This document shows positions 49,735 through 58,011 of a DNA stretch of 64,000 bases, in pieces (position 1 is the first letter of the stretch; each line of letters opens with the position of its first letter). The notes beneath the pieces were generated by a model. That model searched no databases. It had not been told where the DNA came from and worked only from the letters and a program-made list of their open reading frames with translations. The translations under genes were made by a program, and so were the position numbers. Source of the DNA: CAYSCX01 sp964429575 (lineage in GTDB: Bacteria; Desulfobacterota; Binatia; Binatales; Binataceae); the NCBI GenBank assembly GCA_964429575.1, contig CAYSCX010000009.1, positions 1 through 64,000 on the forward strand, read 5' to 3'.

Positions 49735-50037
49735 ATGCAAGGCTTGATCAGAAAATCCCCGAAACTTGCTGGATTGGCCGGGGCGCTGTTTGCCCTGTCC
49801 TTGCTCGCCGGCTGTTCGCAAGGCGAAGACCCCGCGCAGCGCGCGGTCAACGCCGCCAACCGTGCGGACCAGGCCGCGTCGCGCGCCGAAGCTGCCGGGC
49901 AAAAGGCGCAGCAGGCCGCATCCGCGGCGCAGGCCGCAGCCAGCCGTGTAGAGCAGGCCGCAAGTGACGCCAAGGCCGCTGCTGATCGCGCGGAAGCGAT
50001 TGCAGCCAAGACGATGGCGACCGGCAAGAAGCGCTAA
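49735..50037 (+). CDS. alanine-zipper lipoprotein (relative of 46586)
   Basis: 100 residues from ATG 49735, with AGGAGGG upstream; the frame reaches 49642 without a site. Signal LAGLAGALFALSLLAGC with lipobox LLAGC, then an Ala-rich heptad helix (NAANRADQAASRAEAAGQKA, QAAASRVEQAASDAKAAADRA) ending TMATGKKR. Same design as the gene before groEL. These two genes bracket groEL and the exported hypothetical gene. A hairpin terminator follows at 50129-50154. Confidence 0.8.
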   Translation: MQGLIRKSPKLAGLAGALFALSLLAGCSQGEDPAQRAVNAANRADQAASRAEAAGQKAQQAASAAQAAASRVEQAASDAKAAADRAEAIAAKTMATGKKR

Positions 50038-50128
50038 GTTCCCACCTTCGATCCGTGCCCTACAGGCGCGGATAAGGTCGGTTGGACTGCCGCTGGCTGA
50101 TCTAGTCGAAGCACAAAACGGGCGAACC

Positions 50129-50154
50129 AGGGCGGCTGCACACCGAGCCGCCCT
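50129..50154 (+). terminator. hairpin after the second alanine-zipper gene
   Basis: AGGGCGGCT (50129-50137) pairs with AGCCGCCCT (50146-50154) around an eight-base loop; TGGATTTCCTCT follows. A second palindrome, CGCGACGG-A-CCGTCGCG (50187-50203), lies just 3' of the convergent cupin gene and may act on that strand. Confidence 0.5.
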
Positions 50155-50209
50155 TGGATTTCCTCTCATCGCCGGGCGATGCGCGCCGCGACGGACCGTC
50201 GCGCCCAGC

Positions 50210-50656
50210 CTACGGCTTTGCGAGTGGACGCGGACGGTCGCGCTTCGCATCGACGATGCAAAAGAACCCGAACTTGCCAGCGCCCGTCGCGCGCAACTGA
50301 TGTGGCATGTCCGGACCGATGTAGATCGTATCCATCGGCCGGAGCTGATACTCATCTCTGCCAACTCTGACCTTGCCACTCCCGCGGACACCGATCACGA
50401 CATGCGAATGGTGATGGCGTTCGAAGCTGGTGTATCCGCGTGCATCGAGTTCGAAGTACCGCAGATGAAATCTGACGCGCTCACCGCGCTTTCCGATGAG
50501 CACCTGTCGCGATGCGCCGCGGAAGTCGCCCCCTCGATGCGCTGAAAGCTTGTACGGCTCCAGCTCGACTTGATCCCAACGGAAGCCGCCGCGGAATTTT
50601 CTGAGCACCGGCGGCGATGCCGGGCGTTTGCGAGTACGCCGTGCCTTCGTCGGCAT
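50210..50656 (-). CDS. cupin domain protein
   Basis: 148 residues from ATG 50656; the frame extends to 50743 with no conservation. An Arg/Lys-rich start (TKARRTRKRPASPPVL) precedes a single cupin: HHHSHVVIGVRGSGKVRVG is motif 1 (His-rich, Gly-x5-Gly) and YIGPDMPHQLRAT is motif 2, with the metal-binding His. It may be an enzyme or a ligand-binding protein; the substrate is unknown. The alcohol dehydrogenase gene upstream ends 22 nt before it, so the two may be one operon. Confidence 0.82.
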   Translation of the reverse strand: MPTKARRTRKRPASPPVLRKFRGGFRWDQVELEPYKLSAHRGGDFRGASRQVLIGKRGERVRFHLRYFELDARGYTSFERHHHSHVVIGVRGSGKVRVGRDEYQLRPMDTIYIGPDMPHQLRATGAGKFGFFCIVDAKRDRPRPLAKP

Positions 50657-50678
50657 GGTCGCGCGCAGACGCCGCCGG

Positions 50679-51704
50679 TCAGGCGCCGCCGAATGTGACG
50701 ATGACCTTGAGTGACTCGGGCTTTTGCGCCGTCGCGTACGCATCGCCGATACGATCGAGCGGGAAGCGGTGCGTCACGAGTTCGGCGGCGTTGATCACGC
50801 CGCGCTCGACCAGCGCCAGCGCCTCGCGAGTCTCCTCGGGGCCGCACGAGTAGCTCGGCACCAGCCGCGTCTCATTGAAATAGAGATCGTACGGCTTCAC
50901 TTCAAGGTCGTCGCCGGGCGGCGTCGCGGTGAACTGCACGACGGTCGCGCCCTTGCCCGCGCACGCGATGCCGGTCGTGATTGCGCGCGTGGTGCCGGGT
51001 CCGACGATAACCACGTCGGCCATCGCGCCCTTGGTCGCGTCGCGCACCTGCTCGACGAGGTTGTCGCCCGATACGACGAGGCCTGCATCTGCGCCGATTT
51101 CTTTTGCTCGCTCTGCACGGCGCTCGAACAGGTCCGCGCCGATAATCACTCCCGCGCCCATGTGTCTCGCAAGCTTGACGTGCAGCATTCCCATGATGCC
51201 GAGGCCGATGATCAGAATTGTCTCGCCGGACTTGAGCCCGGAACGCTTCAACGACTTCACGACACACGCCGCCGGTTCGACGAGTACGCCATCGGCGTCG
51301 GCGACCGAATCTGGAAGCTTCAGCGTATCGCGCAAGTTTGATGCGCTAACGGCGAAGTACTCCGCCATTCCACCCGGCGTTATCTTGGTCGCCCGCCAGG
51401 TCGGACATTGGACGTACTCGCCCCTGCGGCAGCAGGCACACTCGAAACACGGCGCGTGATGGTGCACGAAGACACGGTCGCCCGCGCGGAACTCGCGCAC
51501 CGCTGCGCCCGCCTCCTCGACGATTCCAACCGGCTCGTGGCCAAGCACCAACGGCGCCTTCCGGCGGATGTACCAGGGCATGATGTCGCCGGAGCAGATG
51601 CCGCACGCGCGCGCGCGAACCAGTACTTCGTCGGGGCCGATTTCAGGGCGCGTGTCGTCCTCGATGCGGATGTCGCCGAAATCGTACAGGCGCGCGACTT
51701 TCAT
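50679..51704 (-). CDS. zinc-dependent alcohol dehydrogenase (second)
   Basis: 341 residues from ATG 51704. Catalytic zinc ligands in ACGICSGDIM, GHEPVGIVEE; structural zinc loop CFECACCRRGEYVQC; NAD(P) motif IGLGIMGMLHVK (G-x-G-x-x-G variant). It is in the MDR/threonine dehydrogenase group. It differs from the gene at 14773 in the structural loop (CFECACCRRGEYVQC against CGRCEYCQHGDFTLC), so the substrate is likely different. It precedes the cupin gene and may feed it. Confidence 0.9.
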   Translation of the reverse strand: MKVARLYDFGDIRIEDDTRPEIGPDEVLVRARACGICSGDIMPWYIRRKAPLVLGHEPVGIVEEAGAAVREFRAGDRVFVHHHAPCFECACCRRGEYVQCPTWRATKITPGGMAEYFAVSASNLRDTLKLPDSVADADGVLVEPAACVVKSLKRSGLKSGETILIIGLGIMGMLHVKLARHMGAGVIIGADLFERRAERAKEIGADAGLVVSGDNLVEQVRDATKGAMADVVIVGPGTTRAITTGIACAGKGATVVQFTATPPGDDLEVKPYDLYFNETRLVPSYSCGPEETREALALVERGVINAAELVTHRFPLDRIGDAYATAQKPESLKVIVTFGGA

Positions 51705-51798
51705 AATCACCGCAACTTTGTGGCCCGCGCCGGGGCTTGTCAACCGAGCGTTCGCGAACTCATGTGTTTCACCGTTCAGCCTGTGTTATGCGTCGTGC

Positions 51799-52227
51799 AT
51801 GGCGCGGCCCGTGTGTCCTCCGATTGCCGCAGACGTGATCGCGGAAATCGGGGATCGAATCGTTCTCATCGCGCGTAAGAACTACCCGCACGGCTGGGCG
51901 ATTCCCGGCGGGTTCGTCGATGTGGGTGAGGCGGTTGAGCGCGCCGCCGTGCGGGAACTGCGCGAGGAGACGTCGCTCGAGGTGGAAATTAGCGCGCTGC
52001 TCGGAATTTATTCGCGGCCCGGCCGCGACCCGCGCGGCCACACCATCAGCGTCGTGTACATAGGGGCTGCGCGGGGAACCCCAAAGGCGGCTGATGACGC
52101 GAAAGAAATCGGACTGTTCGATCCGCGCGATCCGCCGTCGCCGCTCGCCTTCGACCACGCGGAAATAATCGCGGATTACGTGCGCTTCATTACGACCGGC
52201 GCGTTGCCCGCGCCGTGGCGGCGCTGA
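51799..52227 (+). CDS. NUDIX hydrolase
   Basis: 142 residues from ATG 51799; the frame extends to 51568 but is not conserved. The Nudix box GGFVDVGEAVERAAVRELREETS fits G-x5-E-x7-R-E-L-x-E-E, preceded by NYPHGWAIPGG, a pattern of ADP-ribose or NADH-type hydrolases. Substrate is unknown. Its end overlaps the end of the endonuclease V gene on the other strand by 38 nt (52190-52227), with both coding regions intact. Confidence 0.88.
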   Translation: MARPVCPPIAADVIAEIGDRIVLIARKNYPHGWAIPGGFVDVGEAVERAAVRELREETSLEVEISALLGIYSRPGRDPRGHTISVVYIGAARGTPKAADDAKEIGLFDPRDPPSPLAFDHAEIIADYVRFITTGALPAPWRR

Positions 52228-52972
52228 GCCGCTCGCGCTTCAGTTTTTCTACGAGAATGTCCGCGAGCCGCGTCGGCTCAGGTACGCGATACTTCGTTAC
52301 CGCGCAAAGCGCGAGTCGAATCGCGTCGCGAAATCCAACCCGATACCCGGGCGACACATAGATCGGCCGTATGCCGTCGCGGGTCCTGAGCGCCGCACCG
52401 ACACGCTCGCCCCGATCGATTAGCCATGCAAAACTGCCGGCGCGCTCGCGCAACTTCCCGTGCTCACCGATCAGCAGGGATTTGGCGCAGCCCACTGATG
52501 GAATGTCGAGCAGGTAGCCCAGGTGCGTTGCGAGACCGAAGCGGCGCGGGTGTGCGATGCCCTGGCCGTCGAACAGAATCAGGTCGGGGCGGTTGCGCAG
52601 CCGCCCGAACGCATCGAGCAGCACTGGACCTTCGCGAAACGTGAGCAGGCCGGGCACGTAGGGAAACGTGGTGCGCCGTATCGCGGTGGCGCACTCGACT
52701 ACTTCCATCGACGGCGCACGCAAGATGACCACGGCGGCGAAGCATCGTCGCGTCCGTTTGTCGTAGGCGACGTCGGCGCCGGCGATCAGCTTTGGATTGC
52801 GCGGGACGCCCGAAAGCTTGATGCGCGCTGAAAGCCGCTTCTGAAGCGCGATGGCTTGCCTTGGCGTGAGGCGCCAGCGATGCCGCCTTGCGCGCGGCAC
52901 CGTCGGCTTTGTCGGCCCGGCTGATTTGCGCCGCGCCACCGCGCGTTTACTTCCGGAGTTTCGCCACCGCAA
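52190..52972 (-). CDS. nfi: endonuclease V (deoxyinosine 3' endonuclease)
   Basis: 260 residues (ATG 52972 or GTG 52939). The catalytic residues are in LIAGADVAYD, FDGQGIAHPRRFGLATHLG and the C-terminal strand; the sequence VVEC-ATA and TFPYVPGLLTFRE is typical of Nfi. It nicks DNA at deoxyinosine and may also act on inosine-RNA. The N-terminal 26 nt overlap the end of the aminotransferase gene, and the C-terminal 38 nt overlap the NUDIX gene in antisense. The first 25 residues are basic and not conserved. Confidence 0.92.
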   Translation of the reverse strand: MRWRNSGSKRAVARRKSAGPTKPTVPRARRHRWRLTPRQAIALQKRLSARIKLSGVPRNPKLIAGADVAYDKRTRRCFAAVVILRAPSMEVVECATAIRRTTFPYVPGLLTFREGPVLLDAFGRLRNRPDLILFDGQGIAHPRRFGLATHLGYLLDIPSVGCAKSLLIGEHGKLRERAGSFAWLIDRGERVGAALRTRDGIRPIYVSPGYRVGFRDAIRLALCAVTKYRVPEPTRLADILVEKLKRERLSAATARATRRS

Positions 52973-54149
52973 GCTCGATTCGATCGAAGGCCTCGGTCAG
53001 ATTTTCGCGCGAAGTCGCGTACGAAAGCCGCAGGTGTTCCGGCGCGCCGAAGTCGTTGCCTCCGACGGTTGAGACCTTCGCTTCTTCGAGCAGGAAATTC
53101 GCCAGCGAGTCGCCGTCCACGATCTCTTGGCCGTTGAAGCTCGAGCCGAGCAGCTCCGAGACATTCGGAAACGCATAGAACGCACCCGGCGGCACATTCG
53201 GCAGTTTGAATCCGGGAATTCTGCGGAGCCGCCCGACCACCAGTTCGCGCCGCGCGCGAAATTCCTCGGCCATCGCCTTCACTTCGTCTTGCGGACCGGT
53301 GAGCGCCTCGATTGCGGCCGCTTGAGTGATCGAATTCGGACTGCCGCTGTTCTGACTTTGCAGCCGCGAAGTTGCCGCGATTACTTCCGTTGGCCCCGCC
53401 GCGAATCCAATCCGCCATCCGGTCATCGCATAGGTCTTGGATAGCGAATTGAAGATGATGCCTCGCTGCTTCAGGCGCGGCTCAATTTGGAAAATGTGCG
53501 GCGCGGGCCCGTCGTACACGATGTGCTCGTATACGTCGTCGGACATCACCCAGATGCCCGCGTCAAGAAGGATTCGCGCGAGTTCCGTCAGATGGCCGGC
53601 GCGGTATACGGCGCCGGTCGGGTTCGACGGCGAATTGAGCATAATTCCGCGCGTGCGCGAGTTGATCGCACTCTTGAGCAAGTCGGGCGTCAGCAGGAAG
53701 CCGTTGCTCTCCGGGCATCGCACGAGCTTCGGTTTCGCGCCTGACAGCTCGACCATTGCGGAGAAGCTCACCCATGCGGGCGTGGGGATGATCACTTCGT
53801 CGCCTTCGTCGAACAGCGTGGCGATTACATTCGCCTCGGCTTGTTTGCATCCGGCGCACGCGATTATTTCGCTCGCTTCGTAGTCGAGCTGGTTGTCGCG
53901 CTTGAGCTTGGCGCGAATCGCCTGCTTGAGTTCGGGAATTCCCGAGACTGCGGTGTACTTGGTGCGGCCCGCGGCGAGCGCCCTGCACGCGGCTTCCTTG
54001 ATTCGCTCCGGCGTGTCGAAATCCGGCTCGCCCGCATCGAGCGAGATGACGTCGATTCCCGCCGCCCTCAGTTCCTTGGCGCGCTCGTCGGCGGCCATCG
54101 TGGCTGACGGTTTGAGCGCCGCCACCTTGCGATTGAGCTTGATTGTCAT
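52947..54149 (-). CDS. pyridoxal-phosphate aspartate aminotransferase (class I)
   Basis: 400 residues from ATG 54149 (text MTIKLNRKVAALKPSATM). It has EPDFDTPERIKEAA, NSPSNPTGAVY, the PLP lysine in NSLSKTYAMTGWRIGFAAG, and the ARG386-like RLSYATS near the end. The group I-gamma aspartate aminotransferase family (and related prephenate aminotransferase) is indicated. It transfers the amino group of aspartate to 2-oxoglutarate; broader substrates are possible. It lies just before nfi. Confidence 0.93.
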   Translation of the reverse strand: MTIKLNRKVAALKPSATMAADERAKELRAAGIDVISLDAGEPDFDTPERIKEAACRALAAGRTKYTAVSGIPELKQAIRAKLKRDNQLDYEASEIIACAGCKQAEANVIATLFDEGDEVIIPTPAWVSFSAMVELSGAKPKLVRCPESNGFLLTPDLLKSAINSRTRGIMLNSPSNPTGAVYRAGHLTELARILLDAGIWVMSDDVYEHIVYDGPAPHIFQIEPRLKQRGIIFNSLSKTYAMTGWRIGFAAGPTEVIAATSRLQSQNSGSPNSITQAAAIEALTGPQDEVKAMAEEFRARRELVVGRLRRIPGFKLPNVPPGAFYAFPNVSELLGSSFNGQEIVDGDSLANFLLEEAKVSTVGGNDFGAPEHLRLSYATSRENLTEAFDRIELAVAKLRK

Positions 54150-54252
54150 GTCAGTACAGCGGCGCATTGGCTGAAGGCCGTAGCGATCCAGCGCAAAATT
54201 CTATCCGCGCGCGTCGCGCCACGAAAGCGCTGCGCGCGTGCAGTCCACAGAT

Positions 54253-54768
54253 TCAGCTGATCCCGAGTTTCGCGCGCAGCCGGTCCATCACCGGCTCGGG
54301 CACCAAATCGGGAATGCGCTGGCCGTGTCCGGCGACCTCTTTGATGAGGCGCGACGCTGAAAAGAAAAGCTTGGGGTTGGCGAACAGGAAGACCGTTTCG
54401 ACGCTCGGCTTCATCTGCTTGTTCATCGCGGCCATCTGAAGCTCGTAGTCGAAGTCGGTAACCGCGCGCAGGCTCCGGATGATCACCTTGGCGCCGATGC
54501 GTTCCGCATAATCGACCGACAGACCGCTGAACTTGTCAACCCGCGCGCGCGGCTCCAGGTCGCGAATGACTTCGCGGATCATCTCGACGCGCTCGTCGGC
54601 GCTGAACAGCGCGGTGTCCTTATGCGGGTTGTACGCGACCGCCACAATCACCTCGTTGAAAATCTGCACGCTGCGCCGGATGACATCGAGGTGGCCGTTG
54701 TGAATCGGGTCGAAGGTGCCGGTATAGATCCCGACCAGCGCCGAATTGTCTTTCTGCCTTCCCGGCAT
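54253..54768 (-). CDS. coaD: phosphopantetheine adenylyltransferase
   Basis: 171 residues, a full-length CoaD. The nucleotidyl-transfer motif is YTGTFDPIHNGHLDVIRR, followed by VAVAYNPHKD, the ISGLSVDYAE-type SGLSVDYAERIGAK and IIRSLRAVTDFDYE. It converts 4'-phosphopantetheine and ATP to dephospho-CoA in the coenzyme A pathway. Upstream is rsmD, 13 nt away on the same strand; this rsmD-coaD order is widely conserved. Confidence 0.97.
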   Translation of the reverse strand: MPGRQKDNSALVGIYTGTFDPIHNGHLDVIRRSVQIFNEVIVAVAYNPHKDTALFSADERVEMIREVIRDLEPRARVDKFSGLSVDYAERIGAKVIIRSLRAVTDFDYELQMAAMNKQMKPSVETVFLFANPKLFFSASRLIKEVAGHGQRIPDLVPEPVMDRLRAKLGIS

Positions 54769-54781
54769 TGCGATTTTCCCG

Positions 54782-55363
54782 TCATTCCTCGCTCGGCGCT
54801 GCGCCTGCGCGCCGGTAAAAGGCGATGCGATGATCGCCTATGGTTGCCACGTTTGCCAGCGTGAGCGGGGGCGCCGCCTCGGGCGGTCCCGGCGCGCGGC
54901 GCGATTGCTCGACCACGACGTAGCCTCCGGGCGCGGCCAAGTCGCCGCCAGCCAGAGCCGCAACAACGTCCGCGCTCAGATCGTTCTTGTAGGGCGCATC
55001 GACGAATATCAGGTCGAATTGCTCGCCCGACTCTGAAAGCTGCGCCAGCGCGCGGCGCATTTCGACGACCATCACCCGCGCCTTCTCAGCCGCATCGACG
55101 TTCTGCAGATTTTTCTGGATCGCCGCGGCGGCCGCGCGCGATGAATCGACGAACGTGACATGCGCGGCGCCTCGCGAGAGCGCTTCGAGTCCGAGCGATC
55201 CGCTGCCCGCGAAGACGTCGAGTACCCGCGCGCCGTCCAAATCGATGCGCACTGCGAGCCGTGAGAAGATCGATTCGCGTGCGCGCGCGGAGGTTGGCCG
55301 CGTCGCAAGACCGCGCGGTGCGGCCAGCCGCCGGCCGTGCGCCTTACCCGCTATCACTCGCAT
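54782..55363 (-). CDS. rsmD: 16S rRNA (guanine966-N2)-methyltransferase
   Basis: 193 residues from ATG 55363; the 26 residues upstream are not conserved. It opens MRVIAGKAHGRRLAAPRG and has the SAM motif DVFAGSGSLGLEALSRGA and the NPPY-type catalytic DAPYKND. It methylates G966 of 16S rRNA. Ends 13 nt before coaD, with which it forms a conserved pair. Confidence 0.95.
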   Translation of the reverse strand: MRVIAGKAHGRRLAAPRGLATRPTSARARESIFSRLAVRIDLDGARVLDVFAGSGSLGLEALSRGAAHVTFVDSSRAAAAAIQKNLQNVDAAEKARVMVVEMRRALAQLSESGEQFDLIFVDAPYKNDLSADVVAALAGGDLAAPGGYVVVEQSRRAPGPPEAAPPLTLANVATIGDHRIAFYRRAGAAPSEE

Positions 55364-55552
55364 TGCTCTCGCTCTCGCGCCGTAAAACTCAGGGGACGAT
55401 AGATAACTTGATCGGCCTCGACCCGCAAGGCGAGCGTACAATCGCGGATGCGCCGGTTGCTTCTCTGGATCAATTCAGGAATTTTAGCTAGGCAACATAA
55501 GATTTCTGAACTTGCAATCAACCTGATCTGAAGCATTTGTTATAGCGCAAGC

Positions 55553-56053
55553 ATGTCCGGCGGGGGTGAACTGACCTTTTCGGAGCAAGCGCTCAAGGAG
55601 TACCGCGAACTCCTCGGCCACTATCCGACTCGCCAGGCGGCGTTGCTGCCGGCGCTTTGGATAGCGCAGCGCGAGTTCGGCTGGCTCTCCGACGATGCGC
55701 AGATGTGCGTGGCGCGGCTGATGGAACTTCCGCCCGCACATGTACGCGCGGTGGTGTCGTTCTACACGATGTTCCACCGCAAGCCGGTTGGAAAATTCTT
55801 CCTCGAGGTGTGCACGAACCTGTCGTGCCGGCTCCGCGGCGCGGATCGTATCCTGGAATGCATCAAGCGCAAGCTCGCCATCGAAGTGGGACAGACGACC
55901 GCGGACGGCAAGTTCACGCTCGCGACCGCCGAGTGCCTCGCGTCATGCGCGACCGCGCCGATGCTGCAATTGAACCAGGAGGGCTACCACGAGAACCTGA
56001 CCGAGGAGAGCATACTCCGGCTGATCGACGAGCTTTCCGCACGTGGCGATTGA
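55553..56053 (+). CDS. nuoE: NADH-quinone oxidoreductase subunit E
   Basis: 166 residues. A thioredoxin-like [2Fe-2S] protein with Cys in VCTNLSC (C-x4-C) and ECLASC (C-x3-C), matching the NuoE cluster ligands, and LALWIAQREFGWLSDDA in the helical part. NuoE belongs to the NADH-binding arm with NuoF and NuoG, which are absent from this window. Start ATG 55553 has a weak site. It is the first gene of the operon; 189 nt separate it from the divergent rsmD. Confidence 0.95.
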   Translation: MSGGGELTFSEQALKEYRELLGHYPTRQAALLPALWIAQREFGWLSDDAQMCVARLMELPPAHVRAVVSFYTMFHRKPVGKFFLEVCTNLSCRLRGADRILECIKRKLAIEVGQTTADGKFTLATAECLASCATAPMLQLNQEGYHENLTEESILRLIDELSARGD

Positions 56054-57158
56054 CTTCGTAGTCTACGCGATATTCGCGGTGGTGATGCTGCTGGTGGGGC
56101 TGCATCTCGCGCTGTTTCTTCTCTATTTCGAACGTAAGGGAAGCGCGCTCATCCATGATCGAGTCGGCGCCAATCGCGCCGCGATATTCGGCGTCGGCAA
56201 GCGGATGGGGATGCCCAACCTCGGGATTGTCAACACGCTGCTCGCCGATCCCATCAAGATGTTCACCAAGGAGGATTTCGTCCCCGATGGCGCGGACAAG
56301 TTCCTCCATGCGCTCGCGCCCTTCATCGCGCTGTTCCCGGTGCTGGTCACCTTTGTGGTGATTCCGTTCGGCGACACGATCGATATTGCCGGCCGCACTT
56401 ACGAGTTGCAGGCGGCGAATCTGAACGTCGCCGTCCTCTACGTGCTCGCGACCATCGGTGTCGGCGTGTACGGAGTCGCGCTCGGTGGGTGGGCGTCGAA
56501 CAACCGTTGGTCGCTGCTCGGAGGCATTCGCGCGAGCGCGCAGATGATCTCGTACGAGATCGCGCTCGGCCTCGCGATCATCTCGATGGTGATGACCTAC
56601 GGAACGCTCAACCTGCAGGAAATCGTCCGCATGCAGGGCGGCACTTGGCTCGGCGTGATCCCACGCTGGGGCATCTTGATCCAGCCGCTCGCGTTCGTGC
56701 TGCTGCTTACCGCAGGCGTCGCCGAATCCAAGCGCGTGCCGTTCGACCTGCCCGAGAGCGAGTCCGAACTCATTCTCGGCTACTTCACCGAATATTCGGG
56801 CGGCAAGCAGGCGACCTTCATGCTGACCGACCTCGCGGAGCAGGCGCTGGTCGCGATGCTACTCGTCACGTTTTTTCTGGGTGGGTGGCAGCTGCCCTAT
56901 CTCTATCGCGGCGGATTCGTGCTGCCCGGCGGTTTTCACATCGCCGTGGGCGGGCTCGCCGTCTCGATCCTCGGTATCATTGCGTTCCTCGTGAAGACCG
57001 TCGCTGTCTGCGCCTTTCTCGGGCTGGTCCGCTGGACGCTGCCTCGATTCCGCTATGACCAGCTCATGCGGCTTGGATGGAAGGGCCTTGTTCCGCTCGG
57101 ACTCCTCAACGTAGTCGTGACCGCCTACCTGGTCGTGGCCTTCGGAAGCGCCCAGTGA
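56043..57158 (+). CDS. nuoH: NADH-quinone oxidoreductase subunit H
   Basis: 371 residues starting at GTG 56043, overlapping nuoE by 11 nt. Eight transmembrane helices; conserved FERKGSALIHDRVGANRA near residues 30-40, LADPIKMFTKED, and ESKRVPFDLPESESELI in the quinone-facing loop. It forms the floor of the quinone cavity. No ribosome binding site is seen, consistent with coupled translation from nuoE. Confidence 0.97.
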   Translation: MAIDFVVYAIFAVVMLLVGLHLALFLLYFERKGSALIHDRVGANRAAIFGVGKRMGMPNLGIVNTLLADPIKMFTKEDFVPDGADKFLHALAPFIALFPVLVTFVVIPFGDTIDIAGRTYELQAANLNVAVLYVLATIGVGVYGVALGGWASNNRWSLLGGIRASAQMISYEIALGLAIISMVMTYGTLNLQEIVRMQGGTWLGVIPRWGILIQPLAFVLLLTAGVAESKRVPFDLPESESELILGYFTEYSGGKQATFMLTDLAEQALVAMLLVTFFLGGWQLPYLYRGGFVLPGGFHIAVGGLAVSILGIIAFLVKTVAVCAFLGLVRWTLPRFRYDQLMRLGWKGLVPLGLLNVVVTAYLVVAFGSAQ

Positions 57159-57709
57159 TGCCGGCCTGGCTGTTCGTATTCTTCGGAGCGCTCGCCATCG
57201 TCGCGGCGCTCGGCGTCATCGTGCAGCGCAACCCGGTGCACTGCCTGCTGTCGCTCGTGCTGACCCTGCTCGTCATCGCGGTGCTGTTCATCGCGGAGGG
57301 CGCCGTCGTGGTCGGGTTCCTGCAGGCGATCATCTACGCTGGCGCGATAATGGTCATCTTTCTGTTCGTGGTGTGGCTGCTCAATATTCCCGGGACCCCC
57401 GCCCCGGGCGGGCAACTGGCGCCAAAGTTCATCGGCGCGATCGCGGCATCGGCTCTTGTTTCGATGCTGTTCGCGTTTTTCTCCGAGCCCGAAACGGCGG
57501 TGCGCGCGGGCGCGATGGCCGCTGACTACGGCTCGATTTCGAGTCTCGCCAGGGTGCTGTTCGCCGACTACCTGATCGCCTTCGAAGTAACTTCGGTGTT
57601 GTTGCTTGCGGCGGTGGTTGGAGCAGTCGCGCTCGCACGGCCGCCGAAGAACCTGGATGTGAAGCGCGACGCTGAGGAGCCGCGGCGCGATGAGGCAGCG
57701 GCAGGGTGA
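57158..57709 (+). CDS. nuoJ: NADH-quinone oxidoreductase subunit J
   Basis: 183 residues from ATG 57158, which overlaps the TGA of nuoH by one base. Five transmembrane helices; conserved NPVHCLLSLVLTLLVIAVLF, VVGFLQAIIYAGAIMVIFLFVVWLLN and the acidic, Arg-rich C-terminal tail. It is one of the membrane-arm subunits near the quinone site. Confidence 0.95.
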   Translation: MPAWLFVFFGALAIVAALGVIVQRNPVHCLLSLVLTLLVIAVLFIAEGAVVVGFLQAIIYAGAIMVIFLFVVWLLNIPGTPAPGGQLAPKFIGAIAASALVSMLFAFFSEPETAVRAGAMAADYGSISSLARVLFADYLIAFEVTSVLLLAAVVGAVALARPPKNLDVKRDAEEPRRDEAAAG

Positions 57710-58008
57710 TCTCGCTCAATTACATGATGATGCTCTCCGGAGCGCTGTTTTCGATCGGCGTCGCGGGTGTCCTGCTGCGCCGCAACGTGCTCGTGATGTT
57801 CATGTCGATCGAATTGATGCTCAACGCGGTCAACCTTGCGTTCGTTTCGCTCGGTAACCGGCTCGGCACGATGGACGGGCAGGTGATCGTGTTCTTTGTG
57901 ATGACAGTGGCGGCCGCCGAGGCTGCCGTGGGCCTCGCGATCATCATCTCGATTTTCCGCGACCGCGAATCCGTCAACGTCGACGACTTCACGCTGCTCA
58001 AGTGGTGA
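57706..58008 (+). CDS. nuoK: NADH-quinone oxidoreductase subunit K
   Basis: 100 residues from GTG 57706, overlapping nuoJ by four bases (GTGA). Three transmembrane helices; ISLNYMMMLSGALFSIGV at the start, RRNVLVMFMSIELMLNAVNLAF with the conserved Glu in the second helix, and MTVAAAEAAVGLAIIISIF in the third, with its Glu. It is an antiporter-like membrane subunit that takes part in proton pumping. Confidence 0.97.
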   Translation: MISLNYMMMLSGALFSIGVAGVLLRRNVLVMFMSIELMLNAVNLAFVSLGNRLGTMDGQVIVFFVMTVAAAEAAVGLAIIISIFRDRESVNVDDFTLLKW

Positions 58009-58011
58009 TGC

